Notes under the pieces: generated by a model
The model's database searches: none
The model's input: only the letters and a program-made list of their open reading frames with translations
Told to the model about the DNA's origin: nothing
Part shown: positions 29,972 to 37,430 of the stretch, one piece after another
How positions within the stretch are numbered: position 1 is the stretch's first letter
Layout of the letters: the number at the start of each line of letters is the position of its first letter
Made by a program: the position numbers and the translations under genes
NCBI RefSeq assembly: GCF_014205055.1
Contig: NZ_JACHMS010000001.1
Coordinates: 4,526,001 to 4,590,000 of the forward strand
Length of the DNA: 64,000 nucleotides
Reading direction: 5' to 3'
Source of the DNA: Streptomyces luteogriseus
GTDB taxonomy: Bacteria; Actinomycetota; Actinomycetes; Streptomycetales; Streptomycetaceae

Positions 29972-30030
29972 GGAATTGACCCTAACGACGGATGGGCGCT
30001 GTCCGCAGGCGGGAGAGGTGCCAGGGGTGG

Positions 30031-30894
30031 TCAGGCGCCGGCGGGGGGCTGGTCCACGTGCTGTACGCGACGGAAGAGGAGGTCGTTCACGACATGTCCC
30101 TTGTCCAGTCCCTGGCCCTCGAAACGGGTCAGGGGACGGAAGTCGGGGCGCGGCGCGAAACCACCGTCCGCCTGCGTGTTCTCCAAGTCGGGGTGCGCCG
30201 TGAGGACCTCGAGCATCTGCTCGGCGTACGGCTCCCAGTCGGTGGCGCAGTGGACGATGCCACCGGGTCTGATGCGGGTGGCGGCGAGGGTCAGGAAGTC
30301 GGGCTGGATGATCCTGCGCTTGTGGTGCCGCTTCTTGGGCCAGGGGTCCGGGAAGTAGACGCGCAGGCCGTCGAGGGAGTCCGGGGCGAGCATCTCGCGC
30401 AGGAGGATGATCGCGTCGCCGTTGCCGACCCGGATGTTGGACAGGCCGTTGCGGTCGGCGAGGTTGAGCAGGTTGCCCTGGCCGGGGGTGTGGACGTCGA
30501 CGGCGAGGATGTTCGTGGCGGGGTCGGCCGCGGCCATCTGGGCGGTGGCCTCGCCCATGCCGAAGCCGATCTCCAGGACGACGGGGTTGTCGTTGCCGAA
30601 CAGCTCGGGCAGGTCGAGGGTCCGGCTGCCGTCGATGTCGAGGCCCCACTTGGGCCACAGGCGCTGGAGCGCGTCCGCTTGACCGGCGGTGACGCGGCTG
30701 CGGCGGGGCTGGAAACTCCGGATCCGCCGCTCGAAGTGCGACCCGGCGGGGTCGGCCTTCGGCCCGTCGGGGAAGCGCGGCTCGCCCTTGGACCGGGTAC
30801 GCCGGACGGAGACACCGGGGGTGTGCGGGTCCGGGTCCGGGTGCGAGGCAGGGTGCGGGTTCGGGGTTTCGGGGGTGTTCGCGGAGTCAGACAC
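30031..30894 (-). CDS. trmB: tRNA (guanine-N7-)-methyltransferase TrmB
   Basis: This 287-residue enzyme methylates G46 in the tRNA variable loop. The SAM-binding motif is VVLEIGFGMGEATAQMA, and the family-specific motif is VYFPDPWPKKRHHKRRIIQ. GGIVHCATDWEPYAEQM completes the TrmB pattern. The N-terminal 50 residues are a variable His/Pro/Asp extension (PHPASHPDPDPH). The GTG at 30894 gives MSDSANTPETPN. The longer frame runs into the dispersed repeat upstream, which supports the shorter start. It runs in the same direction as the PrsW gene with a 60-base gap. Confidence 0.95.
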   Translation of the reverse strand: MSDSANTPETPNPHPASHPDPDPHTPGVSVRRTRSKGEPRFPDGPKADPAGSHFERRIRSFQPRRSRVTAGQADALQRLWPKWGLDIDGSRTLDLPELFGNDNPVVLEIGFGMGEATAQMAAADPATNILAVDVHTPGQGNLLNLADRNGLSNIRVGNGDAIILLREMLAPDSLDGLRVYFPDPWPKKRHHKRRIIQPDFLTLAATRIRPGGIVHCATDWEPYAEQMLEVLTAHPDLENTQADGGFAPRPDFRPLTRFEGQGLDKGHVVNDLLFRRVQHVDQPPAGA

Positions 30895-30944
30895 AGTGCC
30901 CCTGATTTTACGGCTGAGGTGTGGCGCGTACGCGCCGGTGGTGG

Positions 30945-31258
30945 GTCGGGGCCGCGCCGGGGGGTGTCCGTCCTCGGAACGGCGCGATGGGGTGCCACAC
31001 CGACTCACTGTCCGTTGACGCGCCAACCGCTGCGGGCGGACACCCCCCGACACGGCCCCTTCTCGCCGTACGCGGGTGCGGGTCCGCCCAGCTGCGGGTA
31101 TGCGCAGCCGCCTGGCTGCGGGCATGCGTGCCGCCAGGGGCGGCACCCGTCCCAAGGAGAGTGGCACCCCGCTACGCCGGGCTGCGGACCCACCCGGCCT
31201 CAGCACCGACGCAGCGGCACCCCCCCCGACGCCGGGTCGTGGATCCACCCGGCTTCAG
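30945..31258. repeat. Composite dispersed intergenic repeat, copy 1
   Basis: This is a two-module element. Module A (30948-31059) is bounded by an imperfect 23-bp inverted repeat whose core GGGGGGTGTCCG (30959-30970) pairs perfectly with 31037-31048. Module B contains GCATGCGTGCCGCC and two related copies of a 28-bp unit at 31176-31203 and 31231-31258. A second copy of both modules lies at 37105-37365. No protein is supported, although frames stay open because of high GC. Confidence 0.85.
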
Positions 31259-31279
31259 AGCAGGGCAGCCCCACAGGCC

Positions 31280-32485
31280 TCACAGCGCGCTCAGTGCTCT
31301 GCGTGCCACTTCCCTGCCGATCGGCAGGGACGCCGTGGCCGCGGGGGACGGTGCGTTGAGGACGTGGACGGTTCTGGCGCCCTCGCGGATCAGGAAGTCG
31401 TCGACCAGGGTCCCGTCACGGAGAACCGCCTGTGCGCGCACACCCGCGGCCGTCGGCACGAGGTCGTCCTCGCAGACCCCGGGCAGCAGCCTGCCCACCG
31501 CGTCGGTGAACGCCGTCTTGGACAGGGACCGCCGCAGCTCACCCGCCCCGTACCGCCAGTGCCGGCGGGCTATCCGCCAGGAGCCGGGCCAGGCCAGGGT
31601 CGAGCCCAGCTCGCGTGGGCGGACCGTGCCCCACCCGTACCCCTCGCGGGCCAGGGCCGGCACCGCGTTGGGACCGACATGGACACCCCCGTCGATGCCC
31701 CGGGTGAGATGCACCCCGAGGAACGGGAACGCCGGATCGGGCACGGGGTAGACCAGGCCACGCACCAGCTCCGGCCGGGCCAGCTCGTAGTACTCGCCCC
31801 GGAACGGCACGATCCGCATGTCCGGGTCGTCCCCGGTGAGCCGGGCGATCTCGTCGCACTGCAGACCCGCGCAGTTCACCAGGACCCGCCCGCGTACGAC
31901 ATCGCCCGCGGCCGTGAGTACGGCGACCCCCCGCTCGGGGCGCCGGTCGACACGCACGACCCGCGTGCCGTAGCGGATCTCCGCGCCCGAGCCGTGGGCC
32001 AGCTGGCGGGCGACGGCCACGAAGTCGCAGATGCCGGTCGTCCCGACGTGTATCGCGGCGAGCCCGCGCACCTCCGGTTCGTACTCCGCGATCTGGGGGC
32101 CGCCCAGCTCCCGCACCGGAATGCCGTTCTCCCGGCCTCGCTGCACGAGCGCGTGCAGACGGGGCAGCTCCGCGCGGTCGGTGGCGACGATCAGCTTGCC
32201 GGTGACCGCGTGCGGGATGCCGTACTCGGTGCAGAACTTGACCATCTCCGCGGCGCCCCGCACCGCGTAGCGCGCCTTGAGGGAGCCCGGGCGGTAGTAG
32301 ATGCCGCTGTGGATGACGCCGCTGTTGCGGCCGGTCTGATGGCGGCCCGGGCCCGGTTCCTTCTCCAGGACGGTGACACGTGTGCCCGGTGCGGCGCGTG
32401 TGATCGCGTACGCCGTCGACAGGCCGACGATGCCGCCGCCGATCACCAGCACGTCACAGTCGTATGTGATCCGCACTCGCACCAC
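31280..32485 (-). CDS. lhgO: L-2-hydroxyglutarate oxidase-type FAD enzyme (LhgO/YgaF family)
   Basis: This 401-residue FAD-dependent oxidoreductase begins with a dinucleotide-binding motif, DVLVIGGGIVGLSTAYAI. Family-specific segments follow: RNSGVIHSGIYYRPGSLKA, VTGKLIVATD and GVHVGPNAVPALAREGY. The group oxidises L-2-hydroxyglutarate to 2-oxoglutarate. It has no membrane span. The first residues MVRVRITYD suggest the start at 32485, preceded by GAGGTGGT. It runs with the upstream TPR regulator gene (72-base gap), so co-transcription is possible. It is the first gene inside the pair of dispersed repeats. Confidence 0.9.
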   Translation of the reverse strand: MVRVRITYDCDVLVIGGGIVGLSTAYAITRAAPGTRVTVLEKEPGPGRHQTGRNSGVIHSGIYYRPGSLKARYAVRGAAEMVKFCTEYGIPHAVTGKLIVATDRAELPRLHALVQRGRENGIPVRELGGPQIAEYEPEVRGLAAIHVGTTGICDFVAVARQLAHGSGAEIRYGTRVVRVDRRPERGVAVLTAAGDVVRGRVLVNCAGLQCDEIARLTGDDPDMRIVPFRGEYYELARPELVRGLVYPVPDPAFPFLGVHLTRGIDGGVHVGPNAVPALAREGYGWGTVRPRELGSTLAWPGSWRIARRHWRYGAGELRRSLSKTAFTDAVGRLLPGVCEDDLVPTAAGVRAQAVLRDGTLVDDFLIREGARTVHVLNAPSPAATASLPIGREVARRALSAL

Positions 32486-32557
32486 CTCCCGCTTCGATAG
32501 TGCACTGCGCCACTGACAATGCCTTCAAACGCGGGACGGGCGGCACACCTGCTCCGA

Positions 32558-33982
32558 CTACGCCGGAGTCATCAGCAGCGGCCGTGCACGCTCACGGAGC
32601 TCCACCACCCGCGGCTCGTCCCCGTACGGCTCCAGCCGGTGCAGGAGGTCCTTGACGTACTCGGTGGTACGGGCCGAGGAGATCCGGCCGGCGACCTCCA
32701 CCGCCCGCACCCCCTGCTCGCAGGCCGCGTCCAGGTTCCCCGACTCCAGTTCGGCGACCGCCGAGACGACCAGACGCAGGCCGTGCGAGCGGACGAACTC
32801 CTCGGTCGGCTTCGACAGGGCCTGTTCGGTGAAGCGGCGGACCTGGCGGGGTGCCTTGAGGTCGCGGTAGCACTCGGCCGCGTCGGCGGCGAAACGGTCG
32901 TAGGAGTAGAAGCCGAGCCAGCTCGGGTCGTTGTCGCCGGGGCGGGCGCGCTCCAGCCAGCTCTCGGCCGCCTTCAGGGCGCCGCCGGCCGCCGGGGCGT
33001 CGTTGGCGCGCGCGTGCGCGCGCGCCTCGACGAGGCGGAAGAAGCTCATGGTGCGGGCCGTCGCCAGTCCTCGGTTGCGTTCCAGGGCGGCCTGGGCGAG
33101 GTCCACGCCCTCGTCGCCGAAGCCGCGGTAGGTGGCCTGGAGGGACATGGAGGCCAGCACGTAGCCCCCGAGGGGGACGTCCGCCGCCGCCCGGGCCAGC
33201 CGCAGGGCCTGGATGTAGTAGCGCTGGGCGGCTTCCTGCTGGCCGGTGTCGAATGCCATCCAGCCCGCGAGACGGGTGAGTTCGGAGGAGGCGCCGAAGA
33301 GGGCCCGGCCGACCTCGTCGGAGTAGGAGCCGAGCAGCAGAGGGGCGGCCTCCACCCGTAAGCACTCGGGGACCATCGACGAACGCCAGTCGCCGCCGCC
33401 GTACTTGGAGTCCCAGCGTCGCGCGTCCTCGGCGGCCTCCCGCAGCTTCTGCACATCGCTGTGGCCGACTTTGAGCGGTGCGCCGGAGCCCTCGCCGGGG
33501 CCCACGTCACGCGCGACCGAACTGTCGGCCGGGGTTATCAGCCATCGTGAGGCGGGCGTTGCGTATGCGCTCACCGCGAACGAGCCGGCCAGCGACTGCC
33601 AGATGCCTCCGGAACCGGCCCGTCGGCCGGCGAGGTCGAGGCGGTACAGCTCGGTCGCGGACCTGACCGCCTGGCCGACGTCCCGCGGGAAGGCGAGGCC
33701 GACTTCGGGTGCGGGGTCCGCGTCCGCCAGGCCGATTTCGTGCAGCGGCACCGGGCGGCCGAGCTTCTGGCCGATGGCGGCGGCGATGAGGTGCGGGGCG
33801 GCACCCTGCGGCACCATGCCCTTCGACACCCAGCGCGCCACCGACGTCTTGTCATAGCGCAGCGTCAGGCCGCGCTGGGCGCCAAGGTCGTTGACGCGCC
33901 GCGCGAGGCCCGCGTTCGAGATTCCCGCGAGGGCGAGAACGGCGCCGAGTTTTTCGTTCGGCCCGCGTTGCTCCCTGGACAT
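32558..33982 (-). CDS. TPR-containing developmental regulator (NsdA/SCO4114-like)
   Basis: This 474-residue protein has an N-terminal helix-turn-helix-like region (NEKLGAVLALAGISNAGLARRVNDLG, then TSVARWVSKGMVP, residues 10-65) and helical TPR-type repeats through the C-terminal half (for example QQEAAQRYYIQALRLARAA and AACEQGVRAVEVAGRI). This architecture matches the streptomycete NsdA/'sporulation-associated protein' group, some of which repress antibiotic production and sporulation. That role is knowledge of relatives. The ATG at 33982 follows GAGGGGTGG and gives MSREQRGPNEKLG. It is divergent from the asparagine-synthase-like gene, 900 bases away. Confidence 0.82.
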   Translation of the reverse strand: MSREQRGPNEKLGAVLALAGISNAGLARRVNDLGAQRGLTLRYDKTSVARWVSKGMVPQGAAPHLIAAAIGQKLGRPVPLHEIGLADADPAPEVGLAFPRDVGQAVRSATELYRLDLAGRRAGSGGIWQSLAGSFAVSAYATPASRWLITPADSSVARDVGPGEGSGAPLKVGHSDVQKLREAAEDARRWDSKYGGGDWRSSMVPECLRVEAAPLLLGSYSDEVGRALFGASSELTRLAGWMAFDTGQQEAAQRYYIQALRLARAAADVPLGGYVLASMSLQATYRGFGDEGVDLAQAALERNRGLATARTMSFFRLVEARAHARANDAPAAGGALKAAESWLERARPGDNDPSWLGFYSYDRFAADAAECYRDLKAPRQVRRFTEQALSKPTEEFVRSHGLRLVVSAVAELESGNLDAACEQGVRAVEVAGRISSARTTEYVKDLLHRLEPYGDEPRVVELRERARPLLMTPA

Positions 33983-34883
33983 GCGCCACCCCTCGACACA
34001 GACGGCTGCCGCACTGGCATAACCACGCGGCATTCGTAAACCCAGCGTAGTTCGCCGCATCCCAAGCGTTAAGGGGCATTGTTCCGGTTGGCGGGATTGT
34101 GGTCCGTACTGAAGTGCGGTTCAGATACGGGCTGTTGCGACGTGCTCCCACTGTGTGGCCGTGCGCCTGTCCGTGCGCTCTTCTCCGGCCATCGCGGGAG
34201 CGGTTCCATGGTCATCGCGTGGGTCGGCCCGCTGTACTGGATCCAGTGGGCTGGGGGACACCGCCGCCTACATCCCCGCGGGCGGCGGAACGGTCCGGGA
34301 GGCGTACTCCGTCTCCCGGACTGCGCGACCGGATGGCGGCACGCCGGGCCTGTACGGAGAGTGTTCGAAGCTGTCTGCGCGACAGCGATTTGGCCGAAAA
34401 TCGACCCCGCCGATCGCGGGGTATCAGGGCTCCTACCATGGCACTTGAGGGCGCGTCGGGCGTGATTGGGGCGCGTTTCGGGGGCGCATTCGCGTCGCAG
34501 TCATACGGCAGACATGTCGCTGGCGTGCCTTGATTCTTGGCCGTCGATCCGCTTCTCTCTCCGCTCCTCGCTCCGTTCCTCTGTGTTTGCCCTCGCTTCG
34601 GTGCCGTCTTGTTCGGCGGCGCGTTCGGTGCGTCCTCGTCCCTTCGTCGTCTCTTCGTCGTCTTTTCGTTGTCTCCGTCGTCCCTTCGTTCGTTGTCCCG
34701 TCCGCCCGAGTTCGCGGGCGGTGTGCGGGTGTTCGGGGGATTCGGGGCGGTGTGGGTGGCTCCGCCGGGGCGCATTCAGCGGAGCGCAAGCGGCGTCGGC
34801 ACCCTCTGGAACGCTTCCTTCATGGCAGCATGGTGAACCGGTTCGTACGGTGCACTGGTTGTCCACAGCCTGTGGAGGCGGCG
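33983..34883. other. 900-base divergent intergenic region with a polypyrimidine tract
   Basis: No gene is supported. From about 34545 to 34715 the plus strand is strongly pyrimidine-rich, with repeated TTCGTCGTC/TTCGTTGTC/CTTCGTCG units and lower GC than its surroundings. Minus-strand frames here give only Arg/Glu/Thr low-complexity peptides. Both flanking genes must have promoters in this span. Confidence 0.6.
34859..34867 (+). promoter_or_regulatory. Exact DnaA-box nonamer TTGTCCACA
   Basis: TTGTCCACA equals the preferred Streptomyces DnaA box. It is followed by TGTGGA at 34871-34876, making a TCCACA-GCC-TGTGGA inverted repeat directly over the ribosome-binding region of the downstream gene. 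Chance occurrence is possible. Confidence 0.35.
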
Positions 34884-37001
34884 ATGCGGTGGTTGGTGGG
34901 ATGGAGCAGCACCGCCGCGGGAGCCGTCGCTGCCGGTTCGGCGGGGGCGACCGGCAGCGAGGGTGAGACGTTGCACCCGGTGGGGTCCCAACTCCTGTGG
35001 GGCGATCCCGATCCGCTGTGGGCGGTCGGCGACTGGCGCCCCGACGAGGTGCGGGTCGTCAAGGCCGACGACCGGACCAGGATCGCGGTCCTCGGCATCT
35101 GCGGCGCCACCGACGAGCAACTGCGCGTCGCGCTGTTCGCCGCGCGCGGCGGGGCACTTCGGCATCTGACCGCCTGGCCGGGCAGCTACACCGCGATCGT
35201 CCAGGTCGGCCGGCGGATCACCGTCTGCGGCGACCTCGCGGGCGCGCGGCCGGTGTTCCACACGCCCTGGGCCGGCGGTACGGCGTACGCGACCGCCGCG
35301 CTGCCCCTGGCCGACCTCATCGAGGCCAACCTCGACTTCGGGCATCTCGCCGCGCTGCTGGCCGCCCCTGACGTGCCCGCCGCTCTGCACGACTCCACGC
35401 CGTACGACGGCGTGAAGCGCATTCCGCCCGGGCATGCCCTCATCCTGCGCGCCGGGGCGCGCGAGATCGCAGGGTACGAGCCGGTCGCCTCGCTGGCCGT
35501 GGCGGCGCCCCCGGCCGACCCCGACAGCGCGGTCGACGCGGTGCGCGACGCGCTCGTGGAGGCCGTACGGACGCGGCTGTCCGCGCCTCGGCACGTCCCC
35601 GGGGCGGACATAGACCCGGGTCCGGTGCCCGGCATGGGACCCGCCGAGCGACGGGCCGCGCGGGGGATGCCGGTGCCGGGGATCGGCGCGGACCTGTCCG
35701 GCGGGCCGGCCTCCGGTGCACTGGCGCTGCTGGCCGCGGGGCTTCCCGGGATGCCGGGCACCGTGCTGGGACACGGCACGGGCGCCGGTGAGCGGCTGCT
35801 GGCCGTCACGTTCAACGACCTCGCCGTCGGAGGGCGGGAGGCCGAACTGGAGCGGGCGGGCGCGCTGGCGGCGAACCCTAGGCTCCACCACGTCGTCGTG
35901 GCGGGTGGCGAGGAGACCCTCCCGTACGCCGAGCTGGACGGGCCGCTGACCGACGAACCCGGGCCGTGTCTGGTGTCGGCGGCGCGGCATCGGGCCCGGC
36001 TCGCGGCGGGCAGCGCGGACCACTTCACCGGGCACGGTGCCCGGCAGGTCCTGGACGCCCATCCCGCGCGCCTCGCCGACCTGCTGATGGACCGCCGGCG
36101 GCGTCATCTCGTACGGCCGGTCGCCGCGCTGGCCAAGGCCGACGGGTCGGTGCTGGTGCCCGCACGGGTGTACGCAGCGGCGCGGCGGCTGTCCCGTACG
36201 CCGTACCGGTCGGGGCTGGAGTCCCTCGCCGAGCGCCTCCTCGACCCCCGCTCCGACGACGGCCTCGACGCGCCCGGGGGTGCGCTGGACGCCTCGCTCG
36301 CCGCGCTGACCTGGGGCAGACCCGGGCCGGCCGCGCGCTGGCTGACCGGTGAGGCACTCGCTGAAGTATCGGTTCGCCTTCAGGCGGCGACACACCGGTC
36401 CGAGCTGGTGGGACCGGGGCAGCGGCCGGGTGCCTTCCGCGCGCGAGCGGCGCTGGCCCGGCATGCGGCGGACCTGCGGGTGCTGGAGCAGGCCGCGGAG
36501 GTCCGCTTCCAGCGGCTGCACGCGCCGTTCCTCGACAACCAGGTCGTCCGGGCGGCCCGGGCGCTTCCGGAGGCGCTGCGGGTGCGGCCGGGGGCGCGGG
36601 CGGCGATCCTGCGTACGGTGCTGGAAGGGGCCGGTGTCCGGGAGTTGCCGCCCGGCTGGGGCGCCCCGACCCAGGCGACCGCGGCGGCCGCGGAGCGTAC
36701 GGGGTTGCGCGTGGCGGCGGACTCCCTGGTCTCCCTGTTCGACACCCCGCTGCTCGCGGAGGCCGGGCTGGTCGAGGCCCGCGTGGTCCGCAAGGCGCTG
36801 CGTGGCGCGGCGGCGGGTGAACCCTTGCCCCTGGACGGTCTCGCGGATCTGGTCTCCCTGGAGCTGTGGCTGCGCCGCCTGCTGTCCCGCCGCGGCACCT
36901 GCTGGACGGGCACGCCCGCCAGGCAACGAGCGGTACCGGCGGGGATCGCCCCGCAGCGGGGGGCGTTGGGGGCGGGGGCCGGTGGGGGACGGCGGGTGTA
37001 G
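34884..37001 (+). CDS. Asparagine-synthase-like protein with degenerate active sites
   Basis: This 705-residue protein has the AsnB layout: an N-terminal glutaminase-like domain (about 1-200, with YTAIVQVGRRITVCGDLAGARPVF and GVKRIPPGHALIL) and a C-terminal synthase-like domain. Two catalytic features are lost. There is no N-terminal Cys after Met (it begins MRWLVGW), so no glutamine hydrolysis is expected. The ATP pyrophosphatase loop reads LSGGPASG (272-278) instead of SGGxDS. Lasso-peptide cyclases also lack the glutaminase Cys, but they keep the PP-loop Asp and sit with precursor genes, which are absent here. GGAGG precedes the ATG at 34884. It appears conserved across Streptomyces as I recall; function is unknown. 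Confidence 0.83.
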   Translation: MRWLVGWSSTAAGAVAAGSAGATGSEGETLHPVGSQLLWGDPDPLWAVGDWRPDEVRVVKADDRTRIAVLGICGATDEQLRVALFAARGGALRHLTAWPGSYTAIVQVGRRITVCGDLAGARPVFHTPWAGGTAYATAALPLADLIEANLDFGHLAALLAAPDVPAALHDSTPYDGVKRIPPGHALILRAGAREIAGYEPVASLAVAAPPADPDSAVDAVRDALVEAVRTRLSAPRHVPGADIDPGPVPGMGPAERRAARGMPVPGIGADLSGGPASGALALLAAGLPGMPGTVLGHGTGAGERLLAVTFNDLAVGGREAELERAGALAANPRLHHVVVAGGEETLPYAELDGPLTDEPGPCLVSAARHRARLAAGSADHFTGHGARQVLDAHPARLADLLMDRRRRHLVRPVAALAKADGSVLVPARVYAAARRLSRTPYRSGLESLAERLLDPRSDDGLDAPGGALDASLAALTWGRPGPAARWLTGEALAEVSVRLQAATHRSELVGPGQRPGAFRARAALARHAADLRVLEQAAEVRFQRLHAPFLDNQVVRAARALPEALRVRPGARAAILRTVLEGAGVRELPPGWGAPTQATAAAAERTGLRVAADSLVSLFDTPLLAEAGLVEARVVRKALRGAAAGEPLPLDGLADLVSLELWLRRLLSRRGTCWTGTPARQRAVPAGIAPQRGALGAGAGGGRRV

Positions 37002-37430
37002 GGCTGATCTCCGGGTGCGGGCGCTTCGCCTGACGCGGGGTGGTGCGGGTGGTTGTGCCTGGTGCCGGTGGGGGTGCGCGTGCGTTTCGCCTTCGCGTGG
37101 GGGGTGGGTCGGGGCCGCGCCGGGGGGATGTCCGCCCTCGGAACGGCGCGACGGGGTGCCACGCCGACTGACTGTTCGTTGACGCGCCAACCGCTGCGGG
37201 CGGACACCCCCCGACACGACCCGTTGCGTACGCCAACCGCTGCGGGTCCGCCTAGCTGTGGGCATGCGTGCCGCCAAGGGCGGCACGGGTGGGCGCAGCG
37301 GCTCCCCGCTCCGCCGGGTCGCGGACCCACCCGGCCTCAGCAGCGACGCCGAGCACCCCGCTCCGGAGGCAGCGCGCGCAGGGTGTACGCCACCGGCCGG
37401 ATGCCGTGAGCCGCCGTACCCGCAACACCC
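37002..37430. repeat. Composite dispersed intergenic repeat, copy 2, filling the gap between convergent genes
   Basis: Bases 37105-37365 repeat the element at 30945-31258. Module A (37111-37222) differs from copy 1 at only about seven positions and keeps the terminal inverted repeat. Module B follows with GGGCATGCGTGCCGCC and GGACCCACCCGGCCTCAG. Position between convergent genes suits a transcription-insulating or terminator role. No gene is present. Confidence 0.85.

Noticed and set aside
30921..32500. Open plus-strand frames covering the dispersed repeat and lhgO
   Set aside because: They read through a non-coding repeat that recurs at 37 kb and through the complement of lhgO. Amino-acid composition is low-complexity.
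34884..37001. Lasso-peptide biosynthetic cluster
   Set aside because: The cyclase-like protein lacks the PP-loop Asp. I see no precursor peptide, RiPP recognition element, leader peptidase or transporter gene nearby.
34776..37286. 836-codon minus-strand frame opposite the asparagine-synthase-like gene
   Set aside because: It is a shadow of that gene and extends into the intergenic repeat. It has no domain signals.
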